A program made the translations under genes and the position numbers. From contig CAMJBT010000020.1 in the NCBI GenBank assembly GCA_946403965.1, positions 1-49,362 of the forward strand: a stretch of DNA of 49,362 nucleotides, read 5' to 3'. Below the pieces are notes generated by a model, which did not search any database, had not been told where the DNA came from, and saw only the letters and a list, made by a program, of their open reading frames with translations. Positions 24,359 through 33,079 of the stretch are shown piece by piece. The first letter of the stretch is position 1, and every line of letters begins with the position of its first letter. Source of the DNA: an uncultured Pseudobutyrivibrio sp. (GTDB lineage Bacteria > Bacillota > Clostridia > Lachnospirales > Lachnospiraceae).

Positions 24359-25918
24359 ATGTTTTGCACTAAGTGCGGTAAGGAGATTAACCCAGGCGCA
24401 AAATTTTGTGCAGGTTGTGGAACTCCTGTAGAAGCTAATTCTACAACAAACAACCAGACACCAGTAGACGAGACTAAAAGCACATTTGAGCAGGCAAAGA
24501 ATGATGTTACTGAGGCTTTTGTAGAAGCTGACACAGTAGTATCTGCAGTTGCTGATCAGGTGGTAAATGTTGCCAATGAGGCAGTAGAACAAGTAGAAAA
24601 GGCAGTAGAGGGAGCTGCACAGCAGGTTCAGGATACTGTTAATGAAAAGAAGGCTGAGAGAGCAGAGCAGGCTGCACAGCAGACAGCTCAGACTCAGCAG
24701 ACAGGTCAGTACCAGCAGGCAGGCCAGTATCAACAGGCACCTCAGCAGAATGCACCACGCATGGCTGATCAGCAGGTTGTTACATCTTCATTTGCTCAGG
24801 CAGTAAAGATTTTTGCAGCAGTTGCAGGTGTAATCCTCGCTTGGGGATTCTTAAGAAACTTCTTCGGAAGCATCTTTTCACTTATCAGATTACCATTCAA
24901 TATGATTTCTTCATATTACTATACTGATTCAGCATTTAGTATTGTATTTGGAAACATCCTTTCAGTTCTTCAGGGATTAGTTTTTGGTGTTATGGCAATC
25001 ATTTGCTATTTCATGTTCAAGGAATTCAAGGAAGAGCAGCAAAAGGATTACGCTCAGACACTTCTTGTTGGTGGCGTTGTATCAGGTGTTATTGCAGTTA
25101 TCAGATTCATCAGAAGTATCGTTGTTTTGTGGGATAGTTGGTCATACTATGGCTTCGGTTTCAACGATATTTTCTGGTTCTTCAAGACATTGATCTTCGC
25201 AGCTTTAGGTGTTGTTGGGCTTCTTGTTATTTGTCTTATTTTTGGTAAGAAGTTCGAGCTTGTTTCTCCTGGTGGAAACTTCGTTGAGGAGACAAAGGCT
25301 GCATTCAAGACAATCTTCAGCAAGACTTCTGATGAAGTTGGTGTTCTTTCAGAGAAGATTGATCAGAAGCAGGCTGAAAGAGAAGCTGCAACAGGTGTGG
25401 CATCAAACCCACTTCCAACAAACTACAGCTTACTTAAGTTTATCTTACTTGGTATGGTAACATGTGGTATTTACACATACTACATCTTCCATTGTGTAGC
25501 TAGAGATACAAACAAGACATGTGATGGCGATGGAAAGAAGACAAGAGGCTTAATCCTCTTCATCATCTTCACATTACTTACATGTGGTATTTACTCATGG
25601 ATTTACTTCTACATGCTTGGTAACAGAATGAATGAGAACTCTAGAAGATATGGCATTAACATGCAGGAGAATGGTACAACTCTTCTTCTTTGGATGATAT
25701 TCGGTGCTTTACTTTGCGGTATTGGACCTTACATCGCATGGCATATCATCTTAAAGAATACAAATGCTCTTAATGCTGCTTACAACAATCAGCGTTTTGG
25801 TGGTCCACAGAACCCACAGGGTCCAGCACCACAGACAGCACAGGCTCCACAGCAGCAGGCATACCAGCCAGAGTATCCTGGATACACAGTTGCTGAGCCA
25901 ACAAACAACCAGCAGTAA
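24359..25918 (+). CDS. Zinc-ribbon plus DUF4234 membrane protein
   Basis: A protein of 519 residues. It begins with a zinc ribbon (C3, C6, C17, C20 in CTKCGKEINPGAKFCAGCG), followed by an Ala/Glu/Gln-rich helical region (about 40-140, amphipathic and Gln-rich). Four hydrophobic segments come next (about 150-300), and then a DUF4234 domain (about 355-480) with two copies of the hairpin motif TCGIYTYYIF/TCGIYSWIYF. A Pro/Gln-rich tail ends the protein. GGAGG precedes the ATG. DUF4234 proteins have no established function; the zinc ribbon suggests a sensor or scaffold in the membrane. A terminator follows. Confidence 0.82.
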   Translation: MFCTKCGKEINPGAKFCAGCGTPVEANSTTNNQTPVDETKSTFEQAKNDVTEAFVEADTVVSAVADQVVNVANEAVEQVEKAVEGAAQQVQDTVNEKKAERAEQAAQQTAQTQQTGQYQQAGQYQQAPQQNAPRMADQQVVTSSFAQAVKIFAAVAGVILAWGFLRNFFGSIFSLIRLPFNMISSYYYTDSAFSIVFGNILSVLQGLVFGVMAIICYFMFKEFKEEQQKDYAQTLLVGGVVSGVIAVIRFIRSIVVLWDSWSYYGFGFNDIFWFFKTLIFAALGVVGLLVICLIFGKKFELVSPGGNFVEETKAAFKTIFSKTSDEVGVLSEKIDQKQAEREAATGVASNPLPTNYSLLKFILLGMVTCGIYTYYIFHCVARDTNKTCDGDGKKTRGLILFIIFTLLTCGIYSWIYFYMLGNRMNENSRRYGINMQENGTTLLLWMIFGALLCGIGPYIAWHIILKNTNALNAAYNNQRFGGPQNPQGPAPQTAQAPQQQAYQPEYPGYTVAEPTNNQQ

Positions 25919-25949
25919 TCAAACCTTTACTAAAGGCGTGAAATAAACT

Positions 25950-25986
25950 AAAAGACTAAGTCGAAATTCGGCTTAGTCTTTTTTAT
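25950..25986 (+). terminator. Intrinsic terminator after DUF4234 gene
   Basis: AAAAGACTAAG/CTTAGTCTTTT stem with an 11-nt interior and a following T-rich tract. Confidence 0.88.
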
Positions 25987-26013
25987 TTTGTTTATAAAAC
26001 TTTGATTAGACAC

Positions 26014-26042
26014 TTGAAACTAGAGTAAGTTGGTGATATATT
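26014..26042 (+). promoter_or_regulatory. Promoter of the feo operon
   Basis: TTGAAA, 17 bp, TATATT. The predicted start is near 26049, directly in front of the DtxR-like box. Confidence 0.65.
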
Positions 26043-26051
26043 ATATATGCG

Positions 26052-26070
26052 TTAGAGAAGGCTAACGTTA
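26052..26070 (+). promoter_or_regulatory. Candidate DtxR/IdeR-type iron box
   Basis: TTAGAGAAGGCTAACGTTA agrees at 14 of 19 positions with the classic IdeR/DtxR box TTAGGTTAGGCTAACCTAA. It covers the predicted transcription start of feoA, where a bound iron-loaded repressor would block transcription. As RNA the same bases could form a CGTTAG/CTAACG hairpin. Confidence 0.5.
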
Positions 26071-26097
26071 ATTATAATGAAATAATCGAGGTTAGAA

Positions 26098-26310
26098 ATG
26101 ATGCCATTAGTTGTAGCGCCAACAGGCGAAGAACAAATGATTAAGAGAATTGGTGGAAATGAAGAGGTTAAGCGCCATCTTCAGGAACTTGGTTTTGTGC
26201 CAGGCGGCTACGTTACAGTAGTAAATGAGATTGGTGGAAATCTAATAGTTAATGTCAAGGATTCAAGAGTAGCTGTAGATAAACAGCTTGCCCAGAAGAT
26301 TATGGTATAG
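26098..26310 (+). CDS. feoA: FeoA domain protein, first copy
   Basis: Small cytosolic SH3-like protein of 70 residues thought to assist the FeoB ferrous-iron channel. It shows VKRHLQELGFVPGGYVTVVNEIGGNLIVNVKDSRVAV with the family LGF.PG turn. Two ATG codons lie in tandem (26098 and 26101); GAGG 6 nt upstream favours the first. It heads the operon feoA-feoA-feoB-Cys-rich peptide, with a 46-bp gap to the second FeoA. Confidence 0.9.
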   Translation: MMPLVVAPTGEEQMIKRIGGNEEVKRHLQELGFVPGGYVTVVNEIGGNLIVNVKDSRVAVDKQLAQKIMV

Positions 26311-26356
26311 AGATGATTTTGTTTTCATCTTAAATATATATAAAAGGAGAAAACGT

Positions 26357-26575
26357 ATGACACTAAGAGATGTGCAGGTTGGTCAGACTGTTACAGTTGC
26401 AAAAATTACTGGCGAAGGTGCGGTAAAACGTAGAATTATGGATATGGGTATTACAAAAGGTGTTGAGATCTATGTTCGTAAAATCGCTCCACTAGGAGAC
26501 CCAGTTGAAATTACAGTAAGAGGATATGAACTCTCAGTACGTAAGGCTGATGCTGAGATGATTCAGATTCAGTAG
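26357..26575 (+). CDS. feoA: FeoA domain protein, second copy
   Basis: A 72-residue FeoA-like protein (MTLRDVQVGQTVTVAKITGEG, RRIMDMGITKGVEIYVRK, GDPVEITVRGYELSVR). The start at 26357 is chosen because AAGGAGA lies 6 nt upstream; the frame open from 26288 overlaps the first FeoA and lacks such a site. It sits 17 bp before feoB. Two separate FeoA proteins are common in clostridial feo operons and may form a hetero-complex with FeoB. Confidence 0.9.
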   Translation: MTLRDVQVGQTVTVAKITGEGAVKRRIMDMGITKGVEIYVRKIAPLGDPVEITVRGYELSVRKADAEMIQIQ

Positions 26576-26592
26576 AAGGAGGATAATAGAAA

Positions 26593-29028
26593 GTGGGAAT
26601 TAGAATTGCATTAGCAGGTAACCCAAACTGCGGTAAAACTACATTGTTTAATGCGCTCACAGGTTCAAACCAGTTTGTTGGAAACTGGCCAGGTGTTACT
26701 GTAGAGTACAAAGAAGGAAAGTACAAGAATGACAAGGAAGTCACAATTGTGGATCTTCCAGGTATTTATTCTTTATCTCCATATACTTTAGAGGAAGTTG
26801 TTTCTCGTAACTATCTTATTGATGAGAAGCCAGAAGCAATCATCAATGTTATTGATGGTACAAACCTTGAGAGAAACCTTTACCTTACAACTCAGATTGT
26901 TGAGCTTGGTATTCCAGTTGTTATCGCTGTTAATATGATGGATGTGGTAGAGAAGAACGGCGATAAGATTAATACAAAGAAGCTTTCAGAAGAAATCGGT
27001 GTTCCGGTTATCGAAATTTCAGCTCTTAAGAACAGAGGATTAAAGGAAATTGTTGAAGCGGCAGTAAAGGCTGGAAAAGAAGCAAATCCTCAGTCTCCAA
27101 AGCATAGATTTAATGGTTCTGTTGAGCATGCTCTTGCACATATCGAGGAACTTTGTCTCCACAATATTTCAGATGAAAATGTTCAGAGATGGTATTCAAT
27201 CAAGCTTTTTGAACGTGATGAAAAAATTCAGGAGAAGCTTGGTCTTTCAAAGGATGTAGTTGACCATATTGAGAAGGATATTGCATCTTGCGAAAAGGAA
27301 ATGGATGACGATTCAGAGTCAATCATCACAGGTGAAAGATACAACTATATTGGTTCTATCATTAATGGTTGTGTAAAGAAAGCAGTCAGAGGAATGACAA
27401 CATCTGACAAGATTGATCAGGTTGTTACAAACCGTTTCCTTGCACTTCCAATTTTTGCTGTGGTTATGTTCCTTGTATACTTTGTATCAGTTACAACAGT
27501 TGGTACATGGGCTACTGATTGGGCAAATGATGGTGTGTTTGGCGATGGCTGGCACTTATTTGCAATCGGTTCAAGCGAATACAATGATGCTGCAGATGAA
27601 TTTACAGCAAATCAGCTTATCGTAGATGGTTATGATTTAATCGTTGAAGAAACAGGTTCAGAGCCTACAGGTGATTTCGAATATCCTGTGGAGGATGAGG
27701 AAACAGCAGCTGTTGAGTATGAGACAGCTACACTTGATGATTATGCAGCAGCAAAGGCTTATGTAGATTCTACAGAGGAGCCAGACCCAGCTGACTACGG
27801 CGTATGGATTCCTGGTATTCCTGTATTTGTTGAGGCAGGTCTTGATGCAATCGGATGCAACGATGTAGTTAAGGGTCTTATCCTTGACGGTATCGTAGCA
27901 GGTGTTGGTGCAGTTCTTGGATTCGTTCCACAGATGCTTGTACTTTTCATCTTCCTTGCATTCCTTGAGGCTTGCGGTTACATGGCTCGTGTTGCATTCA
28001 TCATGGACCGTATCTTCAGAAAGTTTGGTCTTTCAGGTAAGTCATTCATTCCAATGCTTATCGGTACAGGTTGTGGTGTTCCAGGTATCATGGCATCACG
28101 TACTATCGAAAATGATAGAGACCGTAAGATGACAATCATGACAACAACATTTATTCCATGTGGAGCTAAGCTTCCATTCATCGCAATGGTAGCAGGCGCT
28201 ATCTTCGGTGGAGCAGCTTGGGTTGCACCATCTGCTTACTTCCTTGGAATTTTCTCAATCATTGTATCAGGTATTATGCTTAAGAAGACAAAGCTCTTCG
28301 CTGGCGACCCAGCACCATTTGTTATGGAGCTTCCAGCATACCACTGGCCAACAGTAGGTAACGTACTTAGAAGCATGTGGGAGCGTGGCTGGTCATTCAT
28401 CAAGAAGGCTGGTACAATCATTTTACTTTCAACAATCGTAGTTTGGTTCTGTACATTCTTTGGTGTTGTTGATGGTGCATTCACAATGCTTGAGGAGGAT
28501 CAGATTGATCACTCTATTCTTGCAGGACTTGGTAAGTGCCTTGCATGGATTTTCCTTCCACTTGGATTTGGCGATTGGGAAGCAACAGTTGCTTCTATAA
28601 CAGGTCTTGTTGCAAAGGAAAATATCGTTGGTACACTTGCTATCATCTATGGTGCTTCTGGTGATGTTTACGAGACAATGCGTGCAGCATTTACAGATGC
28701 ATCAGGTATGGCATTCCTTGCATTTAACCTTCTTTGCGCTCCTTGTTTTGCAGCTATGGGTGCAATCAAGAGAGAGATGAACAACACAAAGTGGTTCTGG
28801 ACAGCTATCGGATATCAGTGTGGTTTCGCATGGGTAATCGGACTTATTATTTATCAGGTAGGTTCACTTATTCTTGCTGGTCAGTTTGGAATCGGTACTA
28901 TCTTTGGATTTGCAGCAATTGCAGTTCTAGTGTATGGTTTAGTTAGAAAGGATAAGTACAATGGGAACAGCATTAGTGGTATTAATTCTAATAGTAGTAG
29001 TGTCAGCAATAATAAAATCGCTGGTTAA
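26593..29028 (+). CDS. feoB: Ferrous iron transport protein B
   Basis: GTP-linked Fe(II) importer of the cytoplasmic membrane, 811 residues. The start is GTG with AAGGAGG upstream. The N-terminal G domain has GNPNCGKTTLFN (residues 9-20), the switch with NWPGVTVEYKEG, DLPGIYSLSPYT and NMMDVV. A helical domain follows and then the membrane part with the two gate motifs (GTGCGVPGIMASR and IPCGAKLPFI). Between the first and second membrane segments lies an acidic insertion of roughly 80 residues (about 315-395; EETGSEPTGDFEYPVEDEE), outside the cell by topology. The last 22 residues (from NGNSISGINSNSS) are low complexity and are encoded in DNA that also encodes the next small gene in another frame. 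Confidence 0.96.
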   Translation: MGIRIALAGNPNCGKTTLFNALTGSNQFVGNWPGVTVEYKEGKYKNDKEVTIVDLPGIYSLSPYTLEEVVSRNYLIDEKPEAIINVIDGTNLERNLYLTTQIVELGIPVVIAVNMMDVVEKNGDKINTKKLSEEIGVPVIEISALKNRGLKEIVEAAVKAGKEANPQSPKHRFNGSVEHALAHIEELCLHNISDENVQRWYSIKLFERDEKIQEKLGLSKDVVDHIEKDIASCEKEMDDDSESIITGERYNYIGSIINGCVKKAVRGMTTSDKIDQVVTNRFLALPIFAVVMFLVYFVSVTTVGTWATDWANDGVFGDGWHLFAIGSSEYNDAADEFTANQLIVDGYDLIVEETGSEPTGDFEYPVEDEETAAVEYETATLDDYAAAKAYVDSTEEPDPADYGVWIPGIPVFVEAGLDAIGCNDVVKGLILDGIVAGVGAVLGFVPQMLVLFIFLAFLEACGYMARVAFIMDRIFRKFGLSGKSFIPMLIGTGCGVPGIMASRTIENDRDRKMTIMTTTFIPCGAKLPFIAMVAGAIFGGAAWVAPSAYFLGIFSIIVSGIMLKKTKLFAGDPAPFVMELPAYHWPTVGNVLRSMWERGWSFIKKAGTIILLSTIVVWFCTFFGVVDGAFTMLEEDQIDHSILAGLGKCLAWIFLPLGFGDWEATVASITGLVAKENIVGTLAIIYGASGDVYETMRAAFTDASGMAFLAFNLLCAPCFAAMGAIKREMNNTKWFWTAIGYQCGFAWVIGLIIYQVGSLILAGQFGIGTIFGFAAIAVLVYGLVRKDKYNGNSISGINSNSSSVSNNKIAG

Positions 29029-29089
29029 GAAACATAAAAATGGTGGCGGTTGCGGTGGCAACTGTGGAAGCTGCGGTGGTTGCAAATAG
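28961..29089 (+). CDS. FeoB-associated Cys-rich membrane peptide
   Basis: A 42-residue peptide: a single membrane segment (MGTALVVLILIVVVSAIIKS) followed by a basic turn and a Cys/Gly tail (GGGCGGNCGSCGGCK) with four cysteines. This matches the FeoB-associated Cys-rich membrane protein family found after feoB in Firmicutes, proposed to help pass iron or to bind metal near FeoB. AAGGAT lies 7 nt before the ATG. It overlaps the end of feoB by 68 bp in another frame, so translation is probably coupled. Confidence 0.85.
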   Translation: MGTALVVLILIVVVSAIIKSLVKKHKNGGGCGGNCGSCGGCK

Positions 29090-29104
29090 GGGGGACCCTT
29101 TAGA

Positions 29105-29190
29105 GGAGAACCTGTTTGCCACAGCAGGCCCATTGCCGAAGGCAATTTGCATGGGCCTTGCTTTCTCGCTTCTCGGGAGAACCTGTTTGC
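29105..29190 (+). repeat. Direct repeat pair flanking a strong hairpin
   Basis: GGAGAACCTGTTTGC occurs at 29105-29119 and 29176-29190. Between them AGGCCCA and TGGGCCT enclose a second stem TTGCC/GGCAA. It lies in the 3' untranslated part of the feo transcript, just before the terminator. Confidence 0.6.
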
Positions 29191-29197
29191 TTATTAT

Positions 29198-29236
29198 GGG
29201 GGCTAAGTCAATTTAATTGGCTTAGTCCTCTTTTTG
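29198..29236 (+). terminator. Intrinsic terminator of the feo operon
   Basis: A 16-bp stem (GGGGGCTAAGTCAATT with AATTGGCTTAGTCCTC, three wobble pairs) followed by TTTTT. Confidence 0.9.
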
Positions 29237-29356
29237 TTTCTGCAGTTATTTGGTCTAATGAATTTTTATCAAAAAGTCTGTGAAAATTTATTAGTGGACA
29301 AATATATGACTTATAATTATCTGAGGGAGATGCTTTTGAATCTATGAGGTGGTTAT

Positions 29357-31780
29357 ATGTCAGGAAAAGGAAGCAAATATCTCGCACTGGGAATGGGCCT
29401 ACTTATTATGGTGGGAGGCATCTGTTTAGATGTGAAAAATAATAAAGATAATGGGGCTGGGGACCTAGGTAATATAATGACTATTGGCAGTGAACCTGTA
29501 GCTTTATATGGTGGTGAGGGCGGAGAGCCAGAAGAAACTCCAGAAGATACACCAGCAGATCCTCCAGCAGTCGATCCACCTGCTGGACCATCGGGTGATA
29601 CCTCTGAAGAAACCCGACCAGCACCAGGTTCAGATACCTCTGGAGGAACATCAGAGGATACATCTTTAGATACCTCTGGGGACACAAATGGAGATGAATC
29701 TGGGAATTTGGCAACAGGAACTGATCAACAAGGTGATGGAACAAATCCTACAGACCAAAACCCTGCTGGAAATACAACTGGGAATAATGAGGGAACAGGC
29801 GCTGGTGAAGGTAATACAGGAAGTGGCGAAACAGCTGAAGGAGAAGACGACCCTGTATTAACTCAAAGTCCAACAGATAATAATAGCACTCAGGTCAGTG
29901 AGGCAGATATTTCTGTTGATGATTCAAATCTTGTTTATAACGGCAGTGCTCAGTTGCCAACAGTTAAATATAATGGCACTACCCTTACAAAGGATGAGGA
30001 TTATTCAATAAGCTGTTCTGGAGACAGTCAGCCAGTAAATGCCGGCAGATATACAGCTGTCATAACTATGAGAGGAAATTATTCCTCTGAAAATCCAATC
30101 GAAAAATCATTCTCTATTGCCAAGGGAAGAGTTAACTTGGATGAGATTCCAAAACCAGAAGTAGCTGTTGAAGGCAATATTATAACAATCACAAATACTT
30201 CAAATTCATGCCAGTATAAGATTGTGGAATCAGGTCAGTCCGATTCTGCTGAAATCATAATGGAAGTAAGCAATTCTGGTGACAGCATAGTTAAAGATGA
30301 ACTAATAGATAAAAAGACATATCTCATTTCTTTCAGAGCAAAAGAATCAGATAACTATGAAGCTAGTGATTGGAAACAGATTAGTTCAGTGACAATTGAT
30401 TTGACTCCAAAGTTTAATCCAATGGAGGTAATAGAAATTGATTACAAGAATGAGCTAATCAAGGTTAAGAATAGTTCGAACTATGAGTTGTCGCTTTCTC
30501 AGACAAGTGAGGAAGGGCTCATGGCAATTTCTGATTTGAGCTCAGTAATTGAAAAAGAGACTTTTGATATTTATGTAAGAGAAGTTAAAAAGGTTTCAGG
30601 AAAGACTGTAAAGAGTGCTTGGTTAAGTGCAAGCATCAAGGGAAGACCTGCAAAACCGGTGGTGACTTTCACAAATGCAAAAAGTACTACCGCAAAAGAT
30701 GGAACTATTACAAGCGAGCAAAAGGGCTTGGAATATAAGCTTAAAACAGCAAAGGCCTATGCTGAGTTAACTGATAAAGTTAAGCTAGCACCTGGTACTT
30801 ATGTGGTCAGAATTGCAGCCACAGAAGAAAGCTTTGCAAGTATGGATGAAGAGGTAATTATTGCCACTGGTGCAATGGCTACAGCTTCTCAAAAGCCTAC
30901 CGCAAATAAGCTTACTTACAACGGTTCCGACCAAGCATTAGTTGCTGGCGGTGAAACAAAAGAAGGAACCATTAAATATTCAACTGCTAGAAACGGTTCT
31001 TACTCAGCGAATATTCCAACCGGCAAGAAGGCAGGAAGCTATTCAGTATGGTGGAAGATTGAGGGCGACGATGCTCACAAGGATTCTAATCCTGCAGTAG
31101 TTCAGGTTAGCATTTCAAAGAAGCAGGTTACTGTTGGTGGAACAGTCACAGCCACTAAGAAGTATGATGGTAAGACAACAGCTGATGTGGATTGGACCAA
31201 GCTTAAGGTGGAAGGAACTGTTGGCGGAGATAGCTTGACAGTATCAGGAAAGGCTGCATTCGAGGATGCAAATCCTGGAACAAATAAGACGATTAAGGTC
31301 AGCAGTTTGAAACTTGCTGGAACGGGCAAGGAAAACTACACCTTAAAGTCAACCACCGTATCTGGTACCGGAACTATTGAACCAAAGGAAGAAAAGACAA
31401 AGGTTCAAAATCAGAAAAAGACAACAACAAAAGCTAAGAAATCTTCTTCATCTAAATCTAGACGTCGAACTAATACAAATGCTAATGCTAATTTAGAGTC
31501 AAGACAGGAAGCAAGATTTAGAGCAAAGCTTGAGCTTAAAGAAAGACTCATGGAAAGTTACCAGGCAGATTTAACACCATCTACTTATGAGTATGAGGGA
31601 CCAGATGCCGAGATACCTGAATATGATAATCCGGATATGCGATATGACGTGACAGGAAGTGTTGGAGATATGCCAAATCGTGAAGTCATGGATGATTATG
31701 TGATGAACATGAGTGATGATAATGTTCCTCTTGCAGGTCAGGCAGACGGTGCGCCATATGTGGTTGTTGTAATCCCTTGA
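29357..31780 (+). CDS. YDG-domain surface protein, ends at TGA before its anchor
   Basis: Exported protein of 807 residues as read. One N-terminal membrane segment or signal (about 8-25) is followed by an acidic Gly/Thr/Asp/Pro-rich stalk (about 50-180). Immunoglobulin-like or MBG-type repeats (about 185-600) come next, then a YDG domain (about 590-670; TATKKYDGKTTADVDW, GTGKENYTLKS), a basic Lys/Ser/Arg linker and an acidic C-terminal part ending VVVVIP. In the same frame, directly after the TGA, 27 more codons encode a membrane segment and a positive tail before TAA. The coding part is therefore probably a truncated or read-through form of a membrane-anchored protein. GAGGTGG precedes the ATG. 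Likely an adhesin or stalk; ligand unknown. Confidence 0.78.
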   Translation: MSGKGSKYLALGMGLLIMVGGICLDVKNNKDNGAGDLGNIMTIGSEPVALYGGEGGEPEETPEDTPADPPAVDPPAGPSGDTSEETRPAPGSDTSGGTSEDTSLDTSGDTNGDESGNLATGTDQQGDGTNPTDQNPAGNTTGNNEGTGAGEGNTGSGETAEGEDDPVLTQSPTDNNSTQVSEADISVDDSNLVYNGSAQLPTVKYNGTTLTKDEDYSISCSGDSQPVNAGRYTAVITMRGNYSSENPIEKSFSIAKGRVNLDEIPKPEVAVEGNIITITNTSNSCQYKIVESGQSDSAEIIMEVSNSGDSIVKDELIDKKTYLISFRAKESDNYEASDWKQISSVTIDLTPKFNPMEVIEIDYKNELIKVKNSSNYELSLSQTSEEGLMAISDLSSVIEKETFDIYVREVKKVSGKTVKSAWLSASIKGRPAKPVVTFTNAKSTTAKDGTITSEQKGLEYKLKTAKAYAELTDKVKLAPGTYVVRIAATEESFASMDEEVIIATGAMATASQKPTANKLTYNGSDQALVAGGETKEGTIKYSTARNGSYSANIPTGKKAGSYSVWWKIEGDDAHKDSNPAVVQVSISKKQVTVGGTVTATKKYDGKTTADVDWTKLKVEGTVGGDSLTVSGKAAFEDANPGTNKTIKVSSLKLAGTGKENYTLKSTTVSGTGTIEPKEEKTKVQNQKKTTTKAKKSSSSKSRRRTNTNANANLESRQEARFRAKLELKERLMESYQADLTPSTYEYEGPDAEIPEYDNPDMRYDVTGSVGDMPNREVMDDYVMNMSDDNVPLAGQADGAPYVVVVIP

Positions 31781-31864
31781 AATGTCTTATGGGGAATGAC
31801 ATTAGGAATAATATTATTAGGAGGATGCTTAATCTGGCGTCAAAAAATAAGAGATAAAAAATAA
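31781..31864 (+). pseudogene. In-frame C-terminal membrane anchor cut off by TGA
   Basis: Reading on in frame after the TGA at 31778-31780 gives NVLWGMTLGIILLGGCLIWR followed by QKIRDKK and TAA: a hydrophobic helix with a basic cytosolic end, as in surface-protein anchors. A single change of TGA to TGG would restore Trp and join the two parts. It could be a nonsense mutation, a sequence error, or readthrough. Confidence 0.6.
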
Positions 31865-31879
31865 TACTGAATAAAAGAT

Positions 31880-31934
31880 ATCCCGTCATTCTACGGTCGA
31901 GTCTAGTTATCAGAAGTCTTGAGAATGACGGGAT
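31880..31934 (+). terminator. Long-stem hairpin between surface protein and GT2
   Basis: ATCCCGTCATTCT/AGAATGACGGGAT is a perfect 13-bp stem with a 29-nt loop, followed by ACTTTGG rather than a T run. Its 3' arm overlaps the promoter of the next gene. Confidence 0.5.
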
Positions 31935-31947
31935 ACTTTGGTATTAT
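31919..31947 (+). promoter_or_regulatory. Promoter giving a predicted leaderless GT2 transcript
   Basis: TTGAGA, 17 bp, TATTAT. The ATG at 31954 lies 7 nt after the -10 box, at the expected start of transcription. Confidence 0.5.
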
Positions 31948-31953
31948 TTCAGT

Positions 31954-33042
31954 ATGAGTGAGAAAATTAAATTTTCGATAATTGTTCCAACTTATGGAGT
32001 TGGAGATTATATTGGGGACGCACTTGGGGGATTGGCTACACAGACTTACGATAACTTCGAGGTCATTGTTGTGGATGACTGCTCACCAGATCAATCCGGT
32101 GATATAGCCAAAAGCTATGTCCATAAGGATGATAGATTTTTCTATGTAAAACACGAAAAAAATCAGGGTGTGTCAGCTGCTCGTAATACTGGAATTGAGC
32201 GAGCAACTGGCGATTATATTTTGTTTTTAGACCCTGATGATTTATACGAGAGAAATCTTTTGCGCGTGTGTGCAGCAGTTTTGGAACGCAATCCTGTGGA
32301 TGTATTGGTGTACAGTTTTACAGAGGATTATCGTAATTACGAATCAGGCAAAATGGAATACACCAAAGTAATCAACCTTGAAAAACTTGATTACGATGAT
32401 GATATGCTTACCACAAATGATGAGGTTACAATCCACAAGCTTGCCATGCAAATGGAAGAAATCACCATGCTTGGCTATCCATGGAACAAGTGCTACAAGG
32501 CTAGTCTCTTGAAGGAGCATAACATCCGTTTTCAAAAGATTAAGCATGTGGAGGATATCTTATTCAATTGTGATGTCCTTGACTATGCTGGCTCACTCAC
32601 TATACTTAATGATGTGCTTTACCACTATCGCAATCAGGGCCAAGCTCGATTGACTGGTGGGGAGATAGATGATTATTTCGAATTGCAGAAGACTCGTGTT
32701 AAGCGAATTTTCGATCAGCAGCAAAAATGGAAGACCTGTGATTTTGAAGCCCTTGGAATTTTATCCAAGGAATATTTCAGAAGCTTCCAATCTGCAATGG
32801 TCCGCCAGTTAGAACTTGGCGCCAAAACAGATGAGATTTTGGAATGGTGTAAAAAGGAAGCTCAGACTCCAATATATCAAGAGCTTCGTAAATATCTTCC
32901 AGATGATTCCCGCACCATCAAATTATTATATAGGCCAATTACAGAGGGAATGTTTGGAACGGCCTTGCGCAGAGCACGCCTTATGGAATATACTAAGCAT
33001 TATTTCCCAGGTGTATTTAATCGGGCTAAGCAATTGCGATAA
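31954..33042 (+). CDS. GT2 glycosyltransferase (EpsJ-like)
   Basis: Cytosolic or membrane-associated inverting glycosyltransferase of 362 residues. The GT-A domain begins FSIIVPTYGVGDYI and shows VVDDCSPDQSGD, NQGVSAARNTGI and the DxD motif FLDPDD (D93, D95). The C-terminal 130 residues are helical and end in a basic stretch. There is no Shine-Dalgarno site before the ATG. It probably leads a pair with the GT32 gene 37 bp downstream. Acts on a surface glycan; sugar unknown. Confidence 0.87.
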   Translation: MSEKIKFSIIVPTYGVGDYIGDALGGLATQTYDNFEVIVVDDCSPDQSGDIAKSYVHKDDRFFYVKHEKNQGVSAARNTGIERATGDYILFLDPDDLYERNLLRVCAAVLERNPVDVLVYSFTEDYRNYESGKMEYTKVINLEKLDYDDDMLTTNDEVTIHKLAMQMEEITMLGYPWNKCYKASLLKEHNIRFQKIKHVEDILFNCDVLDYAGSLTILNDVLYHYRNQGQARLTGGEIDDYFELQKTRVKRIFDQQQKWKTCDFEALGILSKEYFRSFQSAMVRQLELGAKTDEILEWCKKEAQTPIYQELRKYLPDDSRTIKLLYRPITEGMFGTALRRARLMEYTKHYFPGVFNRAKQLR

Positions 33043-33079
33043 CCCGTAGTAGTATTTTAGATAGGATTTAGATTAAAAA

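Noticed and set aside
29151..29216. 21-codon frame inside the feo 3' structured region
   Set aside because: No ribosome site, and it lies within paired arms and the terminator.
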